A stretch of 52,269 nt of DNA from Priapulus caudatus (GCF_000485595.1 NW_014577422.1:51071-103339), one strand, 5' to 3'. Shown: positions 1 through 11,109, counted from the stretch's first letter. Numbers and translations are program-made. The notes: generated by a model from the sequence alone, not told the origin.

Positions 1-145
1 TGTTCACTTTCGTGCATCGCCACAACAGTTCCTGATACCATCCCTGTGCATTCCACTGTTTCGGCGTGTATGTGAACACATTTGGGACTAACAGGGTTTA
101 CTAGAATCCCACCACTCCACCACAGAGTCACCGCAGTAGACGTTA

Positions 146-176
146 GATGAGCGCTGTCGCTCTGCGGCACTTGTTT
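146..176 (+). repeat. Short dispersed repeat (GCGCTGTCGCTCTGCGGCAC)
   Basis: About 30 bases that recur nearly unchanged at 39525-39555 and 49701-49733, and in reverse at 7259-7290. The copies at 7259 and 49701 belong to a longer repeat of about 240 bp, so this is probably a terminal fragment of that family. It lies just upstream of the first visible PCGF3 exon. Confidence 0.6.
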
Positions 177-307
177 AACAATTGTCTGGAATTCATTGAT
201 AGTGTTGGTATTTGTAGTCGACCTATAGAATTGTAGGTCATGCTCTTATTGACTTGCGGTGAACTAGAAGAGTGCATTTTGCTCATGTCTTTCGTGGTTG
301 ATTTTAG

Positions 308-363
308 ATTCGACAGAACAATGCAAGATATCGTTTACAAGATGGTACCAAATCTTCAAGAGA
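308..363 (+). CDS. PCGF3: PCGF3 exon: RING-to-linker helix
   Basis: Acceptor TTTTAG at 302-307 and donor GTGAGT at 364. Encodes FDRTMQDIVYKMVPNLQE, the conserved helix that follows the RING in all PCGF proteins. The exon begins with one base of a split codon and ends in phase 1, which fits the next exon (A + AA). Confidence 0.9.
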
Positions 364-3300
364 GTGAGTTACTCCATACAAGTAATTTAAGTCTAGTCGA
401 TAACCTTTTTGAGATGTTGCTATCATATTGAATTAATGTTATTTATGCTGGGGAGTGCATGAAGATTGATGGTGATATTGTACGACTGGTTTTCGTATGT
501 CACTCGTACACGTCGGTCGGTACTTTACAGTGCCACAATATGATGAAGTTGTGATGGTATGTTGACTATGTAATTTACTAATAACTTGATTGGTTTCCTA
601 CGTGATTTGTCATATTAAGATTGATAATTGTCATCAGATATGTATATATTATCCGACTGCATTGTGCGGCCCATCTATTTTATCGATACGTTATCGTAAA
701 AATTCTTACAAGCCTCACTCACACGTTTTGGTCACACAGAAGAGACGAAGCGTGAGCGGGAGTTTTTCCGGCGGCGAGGTCTGCCATATGTCAAGTCGCC
801 GCCCCCTGGTGGAGGCAACGACGAAATCCTGATGAACCAACTGGCTGTCAACGACGGCAAAGATAAGGATTATCACAGAAAAGACGAGCAGGTAACATGT
901 TTTTTAGTATTGTCCATGTGGCCTCAGCTTCACTCATGTAGTACTTTTATGTAATACTCGCACGTTTTTTTATCACGCTCTGCCTCTGTGAGGCACGAAT
1001 GATCCACGCATGCGAATGAAATTCTGACTAAGTAATATCTATTAATGGGCTAAAATGGCGAAATACGAAAACCACATGAGTAGCTTGTGCTAGAGTTGGC
1101 GATTGATCTGGTTAAGATTGGAACGTGGGGCGAGTTCTTTTGTTATGATTGATGGCATAGCGAGAGTGATGATGTTCATGTACTCGCGGTAGCAACAGAG
1201 AATGCTAATTAATTGTTATCTAATTGGAATGAATGTATGGACTGGGTCAAATGTGGATATAAAAATCGAAATATAGATGTAATATAGATATCATGAAATT
1301 ATAATACACTTATAATATCAGAAGTATATGATTAATAGGTCATTTCTACTCTACTACATTATATGCATATAAAATATATCATCCAAAATAAAAAAATATA
1401 ATATAAATATTGAATATATAGCTAAGAAGCGACCTGTCAGAAGTGAGTTCTTTAACCTTTGACTGACCGCTTTGTTACCAGGTCAATGTCTGCCTGCAGT
1501 GTACGAAAGGTTGCCAGCTAAAGGGATTGAAGAAACGATACATCCGCGTATCGTCGCACGCCACAGTGACGCATCTCAAAAAGTTCGTCTCGAAAAAGCT
1601 GTTCAGCACCATCGATAAATTCCAGGATGTAAGAACTTGTGCCACGTTTGTTCCAATGAAAATGAAACACGCATGCACGCACACACGCACGCACGCACAG
1701 CTAGATTCACTATCTATCTATCTTCCTTATTAGCTCGCCTTGACATCGTCAAGATGAGCTATTGCCATGGGGTGTCGTCCGTCGTCCGTCCGTCCGTCAA
1801 CATTTGGCTACGGTCAACGATAACTCAGGAACCGTTTGACCGACATGTTTCAAATTGCATATAGTTGTTACTCCTATGGGAGAGGTTTGAACGTCCTATT
1901 TTTGAGTACGCCAGTCGACCTACTTTCGAGCGACGTCCACTTTTTGGCAAAAGTGGAAATGGCCATAAGTTCAGGTTCAACGGATTTTGCTCAATTCTGG
2001 TATGTGAATGAATAAGGACTGGCCCCAAAACATATCACACGGGTTTTTATATATTTTTTAAATTATGCAAATTAGGTAGATTTTGGCAATTTCACTATGC
2101 ATTTCAGTGTCTGCCTACGGTCAATGCCATCAGATTGTATGCCAACAGATCTGAAACGTTTATTTTCGCATAAAAAAATTACTCATATATCATCATTTTC
2201 AAGAGTATATAATGGGAGATATGCTATATAATGGGAGTTCTCCCATATATACTCTTGCTTTATATATCCTCCCCCTTTTCTATCACACCCAAGGTGAGCT
2301 ACAGTGTCATTGACACTTTCATTTTATATTTATTACATTCGTTACGAGTTGAGGTGGGTTTCAACTTTGTTTGATAATACTGACACTAGATGGCAGCGTT
2401 GTAGTTATGCTAACTACAAATGGTCATATGCTAACTATACTATGGTCACAGTCATATCTATGCTTAAACTAACTGGTCAAGTAATGAGTCAAAAATAGTG
2501 AAGAAATACAAGTTGGCTGCTAAAATATTGCTTTGTGACAAATGGATTTGCAAGGAATTTCCGTCTTAGGCTGGAGAATATCATATTTTGGGTACTGCAG
2601 TTGGTGTATACAATGTGGTGCTTTTGCAGGTTGACATTTTGTGCAATGAAGAACTATTAGGCAAGGACCACACACTTAAATTTGTCTGCGTGACTCGGTG
2701 GCGGTTTAAGGTATGTTCCTTCACAGTCGTATGAGGTTTCCTTGTTGAATGCTTGAATGTTCACTAGGTAGATATGCTCCTAGTGTTGCTCATAGGGTCT
2801 ATGTCCTCCAGGCTACTGCCGGAACGTACCCTGGTAACTATCTGATATGGTTAGGGTTATGGTTAGGGAGTAGGCGTAGGCGACTCCCTAGACTCGTTAG
2901 TGGGGTAGGCGAGGTACGGTCCGGCATATTAGATAGTTCCAGGGTACGTTCCTGCAGTACCCTGGGTGACATAGACCTAGTGTTGCATTGTTCACTCGTT
3001 TCCTAAGTTACTTGGATTTCATTATCTCTGTTTTCTTGATTCTTCATTTTATCCCGTTTCCATGTCTATGCTGCATTTCCTCATTCACTCGTTTTCCAGG
3101 GTCGCTATGTTTCATTGTTCTCTTGTTTGTTGGGCCTATCTTGTTTTAGCCTTTACACATTTTCTGGGGTTATTTACTCCAGATACGTCTCCTCTTGTTG
3201 TGTTACGAATAATGAATGAGGTTAAATATGTCATTCTGTCACAGCTGTAGAATTTTAATTGTACTATAATTATTTAAATTCAGATTGATAACTTAATAAA

Positions 3301-3383
3301 GTGTATGAAATCAGCATCAATCTCTCTTGCAGGAACCACCTTTGCTCTTGACATATAGGCCAAAATTGGACATAAGAAGTTAG
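308..3383 (+). CDS. PCGF3: PCGF3 (PCGF3/5-type Polycomb RING finger), 3' part
   Basis: Five exons (308-363, 740-891, 1482-1628, 2630-2710, 3333-3383) join in one frame. The product contains FDRTMQDIVYKMVPNLQE, then REFFRRRGLPY, DYHRKDEQ, RYIRVSSHATVTHLKKF, DILCNEELLGKDHTLKF, VTRWRFK and PPLLLTYRPKLDIRS-stop. This follows animal PCGF3 almost residue for residue from just after the RING finger to the C-terminus, including the RAWUL ubiquitin-like fold. PCGF3/5 proteins organise variant PRC1 with RING1A/B, RYBP and CK2-type partners, which ubiquitinates histone H2A in the nucleus. The RING exons lie left of the window. The C-terminus is PCGF3-like rather than PCGF5-like. The nearest neighbour, PCGF1, is convergent. 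The family match is seen directly; the complex membership is family knowledge. Confidence 0.93.
740..891 (+). CDS. PCGF3: PCGF3 exon: central linker
   Basis: Acceptor CACACAG and donor GTAACA. Encodes ETKREREFFRRRGLPY, then a proline/glycine linker, then DGKDKDYHRKDEQ. The two ends align with the REFYHKLG and DYHRSDEQ blocks of PCGF3; the middle is variable, as in the family. Ends in phase 0. Confidence 0.88.
1482..1628 (+). CDS. PCGF3: PCGF3 exon: start of RAWUL
   Basis: Acceptor TTACCAG and donor GTAAGA. Encodes VNVCLQCTKGCQLKGLKKRY and then IRVSSHATVTHLKKFVSKKL, the first strands of RAWUL. Both ends are phase 0. Confidence 0.9.
1745..2110. repeat. Dispersed repeat with GTCCGTCC core, PCGF3 intron
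   Basis: Begins with GATGAGCTATTGCCATGG, followed by a run of GTCC units and a long AT-poor body. The layout (GAGCT start, then CGTCC run) resembles the family at 8000, 20324 and 38299, but the bodies differ. Limits are approximate. Confidence 0.4.
2200..2257. mobile_element. Small foldback element
   Basis: Left arm CAAGAGTATATAATGGGAGA is matched in inverted form by TCTCCCATATATACTCTTG after a short loop, with one base missing. One of several tiny palindromes in the window whose outer ends read CARGAG..ATAAT. Confidence 0.55.
2630..2710 (+). CDS. PCGF3: PCGF3 exon: RAWUL core
   Basis: Acceptor TTTTGCAG and donor GTATGT. A 27-codon phase-0 exon with DILCNEELLGKDHTLKF and VTRWRFK, nearly identical to vertebrate PCGF3. 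Confidence 0.93.
2821..2952. mobile_element. MITE with GGAACGTACCCTGG terminal inverted repeats
   Basis: The left end GGAACGTACCCTGGTAACTA is mirrored by TAGTTCCAGGGTACGTTCC at the right end. The interior holds TTAGGGTTATGG and AGTAGGCGTAGGCGAC, also found inside the larger element at 47166-48869, so both belong to one family. It lies in the last PCGF3 intron. Confidence 0.7.
3333..3383 (+). CDS. PCGF3: PCGF3 terminal coding exon
   Basis: Acceptor TCTCTTGCAG. Encodes EPPLLLTYRPKLDIRS and a TAG stop at 3381-3383. It corresponds to the family's APLLLHYRPKMDLL tail. No AATAAA signal is obvious within the next 200 bases. Confidence 0.9.
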   Translation, partial: EPPLLLTYRPKLDIRS

Positions 3384-3894
3384 AACAGAGCTTTATAAAG
3401 AAGGTTAGCAAACCTTGCAACTGGAGAGTGAATGTCAGGAAGTTGTGTAAATACTGAAAGTGCCGAGTTGTGGCAGAGGTGTACCCATAAAGTACTACCA
3501 ACATGATATAGCTATATCTGTACATTATTTGATCATATTGCATTACTTTTTTTTTAAAGACATGCTAATTTATTAGGAAGAATTGTTATAAATGATCATG
3601 TTACCATAATTATTGCCAGGAGATAGATGAGTGATAGTCCCCTATTATCTTACTCCTCGTTTTACTATTTAAAGATGAGCACGAGAGAAGTGATTAATCG
3701 TCCTTTGGTTTGTTAGCCCATACTAGTCCCAGAGACTAAACATTTTTACTGGCTTTTTTCTATCGCCACTTGTCTATAATGTGGAATGGTGTCAAGGAAC
3801 GTGCATGGATATGGTCAGATGCACGTGTAAGGAAATACAAATGTGAATTTAGTTGGACTTCCGCAAGGTAGCGGCGACCCCTTTCGTGAGCGTA

Positions 3895-4015
3895 CCCAGG
3901 CCGACCCAACCTGACTGGGACTGATCCAGGCTAACCTTACCCAGACTGACCCGACTGAGACTGATCTAGGCTAACCTTACCCAGACTGACCTGCATGAGA
4001 CTGATCCAACCCCTA
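3895..4015. repeat. Short tandem repeat, about 42-bp unit
   Basis: The phrase GACTGATCCAGGCTAACC plus TTACCCAGACTGACC is repeated about 2.5 times with a few substitutions. Confidence 0.65.
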
Positions 4016-5866
4016 ATGACCTGATTTAGAGTGACCAGCCAATAGTCACCTGTGTCTGTTGGCAGCAGGTCGTTGTCGTGTCGAACCTCTAGACATACTG
4101 TACTCACCGTTCGACCTGACTTTTCTTTAATGCGCCCATGGGGTGTCTCACTAGTCACCGATGCCCTGAGCGTATTTAGACCTCACACCCGCGTTGGTCG
4201 TTTCACGTTGGTGAGATCGTGTAACAGTTACCGGGTACGGCCACCCACGTGGCGCGCTGGGAATGACTGGTGACGGAGGCGGCAGGTATCTCATCGTATG
4301 GCTACGACACTCCTGCACTAGCCATCAGTTGGATCAGCTGAGAGCTTCTCTTTGAACTGCATCTTGAAGGTCGTGGAACTAAGTGGACCAGAATGCTTCT
4401 AAGCTCAATATGTGAGCTGGCTTGATGTGTTCTATCCATGGTGATTTCTATGCCATTCGATGGGAGAGCTTTAGTAATTTCGTTGCACAAGAATGATCGT
4501 CTGTCTATAGTGATTGGTTACCAACTGAAAATCCAGATTCGTTCGATATTCCCCTACTGTAGATCAGATTCCCTTCGTCGTAAGTCCATAAATTCGTCGT
4601 GATAACGCACGTTTATGAGTTAAATTAATGTCCTACAACTCCATGCATTAGCGAACGCGTGCAAGACAGGTTGTGAACCATCGACAAGCAAGTAATAGGG
4701 GATTCCGAGGAAATGCACATATATTTTTAAGATACGTGTCCGTGTCCCTTTTTCTGCAAGCGCAAAATCAAGGGTCTACTATGGAAGAAGGTGAGGAGTG
4801 GTATTATTTTTTAAGGCCACGAGCAGCCCTGCACTGTCATGGGGAAGGTGGGGGGGGGGCTTCATGCATGTAGCCGGTCCCCGTCTCGATAAAGCGTGAC
4901 CGCCACAAGATATTATGAGTGGTGGCACTAGATTGCTCATAGCCATAACAGTAGTTTCAGTGACGCCATCAGGCTAGGTATGAAACACTAATTGTGTTGG
5001 CTGTAATATACCAATCATGTTTGCTTACCATAGACCATTAAACCATGTTAGCTGATGTACATAAAAACTGTTGAATGACTTTGTCATTTTAGTTTACTGG
5101 TAAATAGACAGGAATAATTGATTTGTGCACTTTGATTTATCAGTAAACCTCTGGATGTACCTCGATGCTTTCTACTAACATCATCTTTGTAAGTCTGTAT
5201 ATTGTGTAAATAGTTTTGAAGAATATAACATGGTGTTTTAGAATCGATTCGTCTTCTGCTTTAAAAATTAAACAATAACCGCATGTAAATTATTGTTCAT
5301 TGTTATTCTCAAGACATTGACAAAACATGATATATAATAGGATCTTCAATAAACCAACTGGAGAAAATTCTGAAGCAATCAGAACTTCACTTTCCGAAAA
5401 GTGTAGTTATAAAAAGTTATTTTAATACGACCACGCCATATTGCACGAACATTGACAACCAAGAAGTATATAAACCCCATGTGACATGATTTCCTACTAA
5501 ATAACAAATAAAACTTCTTAAACACAACAATATTTATCAGTCCGTGATTCCGTGATTTTGAACATTGGGTAGGTAGATAGACATACTCTCCATCACTGTT
5601 GCTGGAAAACTCGATACAGTGCGAAGGCAACATCAAAAAGAGTTTCCAATTGAAATTAGTTGTCAGCTCCTAGAAATGAACACAATTGTACACAAATACA
5701 CAACAAAGAATTCCACGATTTTACAAGATAACAAGACGTAATTTTGACAATGTTAGTGGGTTCACAATCATTCATCCCATTATTTACAAGAACAGTAAAA
5801 AACATTCAACCAACCAGGCGTGTAAACAGAAAAAATGCCACAAAAAAACGTCTTAGACATGATTAC

Positions 5867-6079
5867 TAGGGCTGTAACGATACACAAGCCTCTCGATTCG
5901 ATCCGGTTCTCGATATTAGCCTCTCGATTTGATTCCTTCGATTCGATTCCTAAAATATTGAAATGTCATCTTATTTTTGATATTTTCATTATTTTGCAAT
6001 ACGGGGAAAAATATCGAGGATCGGATCGAGGGAAGAGAATCGCGATCCGATTCGATTTCAGTGGATCGTTACAGCCCTA
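5867..6079. mobile_element. Non-autonomous hAT element with perfect 8-bp TSD
   Basis: Starts TAGGGCTGTAACGATAC and ends GATCGTTACAGCCCTA, terminal inverted repeats typical of hAT MITEs. It is flanked by identical ATGATTAC at 5859-5866 and 6080-6087. The interior is rich in TCGATTCGAT-type motifs and has no transposase. The intact target duplication points to a fairly recent insertion. Confidence 0.88.
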
Positions 6080-6302
6080 ATGATTACTCCTTCATCGACT
6101 CATGAAACGAAAGCAAAAATGGCAACAATATTTTCAATGTTTGACTGCAAGTTAAGGCAAAAAATTCTGATCTTTCTTGCAATTATTATGGCCAAACGAG
6201 ACTCTCACAAATATAAAACAAGGTACAATGTGATACTCAATTTATATAAACTACAACCTGTGTAAACTGAATCTGTCCATTCCAGTCCCAGTCTACGATC
6301 AT

Positions 6303-6344
6303 TTATTGCTTCTTCAGTCTGTAGTTTAACAGGATGGGTATATC
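6303..6344 (-). CDS. PCGF1: PCGF1 terminal mini-exon (13 codons)
   Basis: Acceptor TGTGCTATAG, then [13 protein letters not shown] and TAA. It aligns with the SPLLLQYSVKEKRR tail of human PCGF1 and sits at the same phase-0 intron as the PCGF3 exon at 3333. The stop codon lies within an AATAAA hexamer (6302-6307 on the reverse strand). Confidence 0.8.
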   Translation of the reverse strand, partial: DIPILLNYRLKKQ

Positions 6345-9300
6345 CTATAGCACAAACAAAATGAAATTAAAACAATTGAATTCATCAAATAGAAACCACT
6401 GCTTTTCCATTTTACACCCATTTAACGCAAGTGAGGGAGATCTATGATAAATTTACATGTATGCACAATGAACGACTAGCAGGAATTGCATTACTGCTAC
6501 AATACAGGAGTTTACATACAACTGCTACGCACCTCTTTTTCATCGTACGCAGTTATCACCATTAACTTCTTCATGGGGGTATCCTGGTCCAGAACCATGC
6601 CACTGCATAGTATCTCCAGCTGCAGTTGAAACAAGTTGTCTGCTAAATATCTACATTAGCCATGTTAGCACAATTTTAGCTATCAATACTACCTGCATGA
6701 TCATAATGAATCAATTGTGGATGAATTACCACCTGCTTTCCTCAAACTAGTGTATACACACATAACACTGGATGGTCTCTCTCAACGTATGTTCGCAAAA
6801 TATATCGCAAGCCCATAATGATAATCATGGTTGAGAGTAAAGGTCTTTGTTTCTCAGAGTCATACACATAATGGCTGACCATCTCTCAACACACCGCGTA
6901 ATGACGAATGACGCCTGTTTGCCTCTCCCCACACGACGCGACCGCGCAGTTCCGGCACTCACCTCTCTCGTGGGAGGTAGCAGAAGTTTCCTTCTGAGTA
7001 GCTTCTCCAACTGCAGGGCCCTCGTTCGCACGGGGCAGCGAACAAACTTCTGCAGTATCTTGGGCAGCTCCGCATCGTTGCTGAAAGAGAACGACGGATC
7101 GGAGGGAGCCAATGATGAGATTTGCAAGCGATAATAACAGAGGCAGTGCGAACGCGATCGCACACTAATGCAATATATGTTACTGACTCAGCATGGAAGG
7201 TTTCAGTCGTGAAGCACTGGCTTTATGACATCTAAGAATAAACTTTAGTTAATTCTCCACAAGTGCCACTGAGCGACAGCGCTCACCTGGCGGCAGGTGT
7301 TCTGATGCTAAACTCACTGGTAAACGAATGAAGAACACCCTCCCATCACCGCGTTCGCGCTCAGACCATATATCTAGGATACTACTAATACAGATCTAAA
7401 ATCTATGATAGCTAGGCTTTGCTATACCGGTAGTACAGTAATAAAGATACAGCTGTGTAACTTTAATGACTTTGCTATATTAACATGTTATCATGGATAT
7501 GCGTCGAGCGCGAGCATAGTGGTGGTTGTGAGGGGAGAGTGGGGGGAGGGGGCTCTAATAGCAAAAGCAGTTGCCGCGAGATGGCGCGTGCAAGTGTCAT
7601 CAACAATCAAAGATGGCATCACCCTTCGTGCGTGATAACCTCACTCCATTGAGTTGCTGAAATCCAAGTATATTCAAGCAGGCGAGAATTTTGCTCAGCT
7701 GTGAGTTAACACATCTGCATTACAGGTTGCCAGGCAATAATTATGATTAGAATAGTGCCAGTTCACCCCCATGCATGCGTAATGGGCTGCCCCCATGTTT
7801 TTGCCTACCCACGCGAGCATTCAGGGTTCATTACAGTGTGCTAATACAGAGTGCTACTCAGGGTGCTAATACAGACTGCTTTAGAAAATAATATGATTTA
7901 AGGAGCGTAAACCTTGTTCAACAACCATTTGCCTTTGCAATTGAACTGTGCAACTGTAGCCTCACATCCACAATAGCAAAAGCAGTTTAGTCCTTTGTTA
8001 ACAGTCAACAAATCCATGTTTAACCCTCCTCTTGAGGGTCAAAAGGTTATCCGACACTTACTCTTCGCATGTCAGCAGAAAGTACATTTCATGGTCCTTT
8101 CAATAAAGCCATAAAAATGCTAGGTCACCGCTGAAACAAAAAAGTTTCAATCGCTCTGTCAGACCATGTCCTCAGAAAATGTCTAAAATCTGCTCCGTGC
8201 CCCATTGACCTTTGACCTGTGACCTCCAATTTCAGCACAGTGATGGCTTTTCCTACCATGATGCTATACACTGACTATCACGAGCCTAGGTCGAGCCGTT
8301 TAGATTTGTGCCGCAATTCTGCATTTCCTCCTTATACCTTAAGTTAAGGAGGGAATGTTCCCCCTTCTTTTACACCTCTTGCCCTTTGACCTTTGACCCC
8401 CAGCTTTGACATCCCAACTCGTTTTTGGATTACCCCCCCCCCACGTCCCGAATATCGTGTCCGTATGTCGAGCCGTTTAGATTTGTGCCCAAATGTTGAC
8501 GGACGCACGGCAGGACGGACGCACGGATGCACGCTCATGCGATTCTACAAGCTGCATCTGACTATGTCAGATGAGCTAAAAACAGACAATGTTCATTAGG
8601 ATGCAAAACAACTCCAAAAAAAACTCACCTAAGAATGAGTTGAGGGATAAAACACGTACTTTAGTATTCTCGTTAGTTAATGAGTTTATGGGTTTTACTT
8701 TTCATTGCAACTCACAATTTGTTTGTTTTCAGGATTTACACTAGATCAGTAAGCAATTATTTACTCACACTAATATAAGTGCAATGTAATATTACTGACC
8801 TTTATTTATTTATTTGTTTAAATACACAAATAACTTCACATCAGTTTCAACATTGTAATAATTCTTGTAATAATCGTTGGACTTGTGGTCTACATTAACT
8901 TCGTTTTGCCTAGGCCACATATCAATGTAATCATAAACTAGAAAGGGCAGTTGTCGCCAACTACATGTATCCCCCGTGAGCTAGTATGAATGAAATATCT
9001 CTGTAAGGACATAGAAGGTAGGTAAAGTTAAATAAGTCACAAAGACAAAGGTTTGTTACACAACTCATCTGCCTGAGATGTGCAAGTATGTTAAAATTGG
9101 TTGCCTTAGGGGTTTTGGTACGCGACACACCTTCTCCCTAAGCTGTGTAAGTATACGAAGTTTGCTCGCGCTAGGTCAATTAGGGGCCGAGTGATAGAGC
9201 GGAAGGGAAATATGATCAAGGTCAATGTCAAATAAAGGTTGCAGTGACCTGGTTTCGGTACGCAACACACCTTCTCCCCAAGATGTGTAAGTATACCCAG

Positions 9301-10945
9301 TTTGGTAGCACTAGGTAAATTAGGGGCCGAGTTATAGAGCGGAAAGGATATAGGATCAAGGTCAATGTCAAGGTCAAATAAAGATTGCAGTGACCTGGTT
9401 TTGGTACGCTGCGCACCTTCTCCCCAAGATGTGTAAGTAGACCATGTTTGGTCATGCTAGGTCAATTAGGGGTCGAGTTATAGAGCGGAAGGGAAAGTGT
9501 CTGCGGCGGCGGCGGCTGGACAGACATGAAACCATAGTATCCCCGCCGACTTCGTCGCGGACTTATACTTCTTCGTACAATAATAATAATAACAGTAATC
9601 ATAATAATCAATACAAATGATGTCGTGCCACACCATGCATATTTAAGTATAGGAGACTGTTACTTATACAGTACATACCTGGATGGCTCTATGCGCAGAC
9701 TCACTTGCTTGTCAAAACAGTAAAAATGGCCTCTGTGCAGAGTAGGGGCTGGCCTGGCTAGCTGATCAAATGACTGCTCTGCTGAAATGTGTAGTATTTT
9801 AATGTATAGAACACTGGCTGCAAAATATATAACATTTATACATACTGCATTGATAACAATTGCCTTTGAAGCATACATTTTTCTGGGTTTGTTGTCAGAA
9901 TCATAAATAGCTGTTACTTTTCTGACACCGGGCCCTTGCAACGATCAGAGCAAGTGAGTGATGAATCATAACAATCACACGTTATATTTAGAGATGAGAT
10001 GTACCTCTATGCCCAAGCTGAGAAATATCACAAAATATTCTGCACCTAATTATGTGACAACAAAATGTTGAAATTTCATATAAAGGTTTGACTGCATCCT
10101 TAATTGCATGTTTTCTATCATAGTTTTGCAACTTATTACAGCAATTCCATGGCATACCAGATCTATCAGGTCGCACGTGGCCCAAATGCAGCCCTCTGGT
10201 CTGGTAGAATATCTTCTGCCTGGCTTGCTCCTTCTCATACAAACGTGGCACAAGTTTGTACACAATATCCTGAAGAATGTGAAACCCAATTTTACATAAA
10301 TACTCATGCCTATCACTCATTTACACAGACAAACACCCGTCGAACATGCATTCATTCTATTCCCACCCATTTGATATCACCTCTTGCAAAACATCGACTG
10401 CAATAATATCTGCTAAATTGAACTTCTCCTAATAAGTGTTACGAGGGTGATAAGAGAATATGGAATCTATACCTGCATGACAATGTCCAGCTTCAGCTTC
10501 AGTAGAGGCTGTGTCTCATGAACCTTGACATTGCATGACGGACAATGTTTTCGTGTCTGCAGGTATTTCACTATGCAACTCTTGCAGACTAGTTGCACAA
10601 ACAGAAATTAAAACACTTAAAGCACAGTCAATGCATATACTTTAGAAAGGCGTACGTCAACCCCTGAACAGTGCATAACCAGACACAACTTTAATAAATT
10701 GCTCACTTTTTTTTGCAGATTTAAACATATCTCAGTTGCGCTAATGACTTGCTTAGCCAAGTTACTTCACAGTGGTACGTGGATGCATTATGTGACACAA
10801 AGTTGAGTCCACTCCTTATCAATTAAAACAATAAAATAAACTCACACGTGTGCAGACACTCTGTAATTGTCGTCGCATCAATGAAGTAACCAGCACACAG
10901 ACTGCACACAATGTGGGGATTTAGATCTTGTATGCGTAACGTCAA
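6303..10945 (-). CDS. PCGF1: PCGF1 (NSPC1-type Polycomb RING finger)
   Basis: Seven minus-strand exons in transcript order: 10945-10846, 10588-10473, 10269-10158, 9781-9679, 7080-6963, 6619-6533, 6344-6303. All phases agree. The RING finger has CSLC, CLH, CKSC and CPSC zinc ligands and the PCGF1 phrases [20 protein letters not shown] and [22 protein letters not shown], a linker with [13 protein letters not shown], and RAWUL ([18 protein letters not shown] .. [10 protein letters not shown] .. MKKLMVI) follow, ending [10 protein letters not shown]-stop. About 225 residues are covered; human PCGF1 has 259, and the missing part is the N-terminus. PCGF1 anchors PRC1.1 (BCOR, KDM2B, RING1), which ubiquitinates H2A at CpG-rich promoters. 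RAWUL binds BCOR in known orthologues. Confidence 0.93.
6533..6619 (-). CDS. PCGF1: PCGF1 exon: RAWUL core
   Basis: Acceptor AACTGCAG and donor GTGCGT, 29 codons, phase 0 at both ends. Encodes [18 protein letters not shown] and [11 protein letters not shown]. Reading through the donor would add only VRSSCM before a stop, so splicing to 6344 is the better model. Confidence 0.85.
6963..7080 (-). CDS. PCGF1: PCGF1 exon: start of RAWUL
   Basis: Acceptor TTCTCTTTCAG and donor GTGAGT. Encodes [16 protein letters not shown] followed by [19 protein letters not shown], matching the KYVRCSVRAEVRHLRRVL block of PCGF1. Its first base completes a phase-2 codon from the previous exon. Confidence 0.9.
7259..7490 (-). 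repeat. Dispersed repeat, copy 1 (PCGF1 intron)
   Basis: Reverse-strand copy of the 49480-49733 repeat. Shared blocks include GTTACACAGCTG, TCTTTATTACTGTACTACC, TATAGCAAAGCC, CTGAGCGCGAACGCGGTG and the terminal GAGCGCTGTCGCTC motif. No terminal inverted repeats were seen. The copies differ by substitutions and indels, as expected for an old interspersed repeat. PCGF1 intron 7.1-9.7 kb also holds the repeats at 8000 and 9100. Confidence 0.65.
8000..8582 (-). mobile_element. Hairpin-ended repeat, truncated copy
   Basis: Reverse copy of the family at 20324 and 38299. It ends with GCATCTGACTATGTCAGATG, a 19-base hairpin, followed by AGCTAA. Hairpin plus CTRR is the form of a Helitron 3' end, but no Rep/helicase or matching 5' end is present, so the class is an inference. 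It carries TGACCTTTGACC direct repeats (8208-8222, 8388-8400). Confidence 0.6.
9100..9500. repeat. Tandem repeat, three units of about 140 bp
   Basis: Each unit runs through GGTACGC-ACACACCTTCTCCC, GTGTAAGTATAC, TAGGTCAATTAGGGGCCGAG and AGGTCAATGTCAAATAAAG-TTGCAGTGACCTGG. Three diverged copies are visible, followed by a CGG-rich end. It lies in the large PCGF1 intron. Confidence 0.75.
9679..9781 (-). CDS. PCGF1: PCGF1 exon: central linker
   Basis: Acceptor ACATTTCAG (a second AG three bases on is possible) and donor GTATGT. Encodes [17 protein letters not shown] then [16 protein letters not shown], aligning with HYYRYDEQLNLCLER of human PCGF1. Phase 1 in, phase 2 out. Confidence 0.85.
10158..10269 (-). 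CDS. PCGF1: PCGF1 exon: post-RING helix
   Basis: Acceptor CATTCTTCAG and donor GTATGC. Encodes [18 protein letters not shown] then [12 protein letters not shown], the same segment as [21 protein letters not shown] in human PCGF1. Confidence 0.92.
10473..10588 (-). CDS. PCGF1: PCGF1 exon: second half of RING
   Basis: Acceptor GCAACTAG and donor GTATAG. Encodes (F)[18 protein letters not shown] then [20 protein letters not shown], nearly identical to vertebrate PCGF1. Contains four of the zinc ligands. Confidence 0.95.
10846..10945 (-). CDS. PCGF1: PCGF1 exon: first half of RING
   Basis: Acceptor CCCTTTGCAG and donor GTGAGT. Encodes [14 protein letters not shown] then [19 protein letters not shown]. 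The match to [33 protein letters not shown] identifies the gene as PCGF1 rather than another PCGF. Confidence 0.95.
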
Positions 10946-11109
10946 CTGCAAAGGGTCGGTTTAAGCAATAATATGTATTGTATAATGAAAAGGATAAAAT
11001 GTTATCCCAAAATGTGCCATTGTAAGCGTTTGTGCACCTAACTTAGTTAGAACTTAGCAGTGCAATGATGAAGGCATTTATACTGGGTACTACCCCGCAC
11101 ACAACCTAC

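Larger units (their letters stand above)
3384..6302. other. Intergenic region between convergent PCGF3 and PCGF1
   Basis: Holds the 3' flanks of both genes, an imperfect CAGGAG..CTCCT palindrome (about 3616-3659), a tandem repeat (3895-4015) and a hAT MITE (5867-6079). No protein-family match or RNA gene was seen in the rest, which is mostly AT-rich single-copy-looking sequence. Confidence 0.6.

Noticed and set aside
10104-10406. Plus-strand open frame opposite PCGF1
   Set aside because: Shadow of the PCGF1 exon at 10269-10158.
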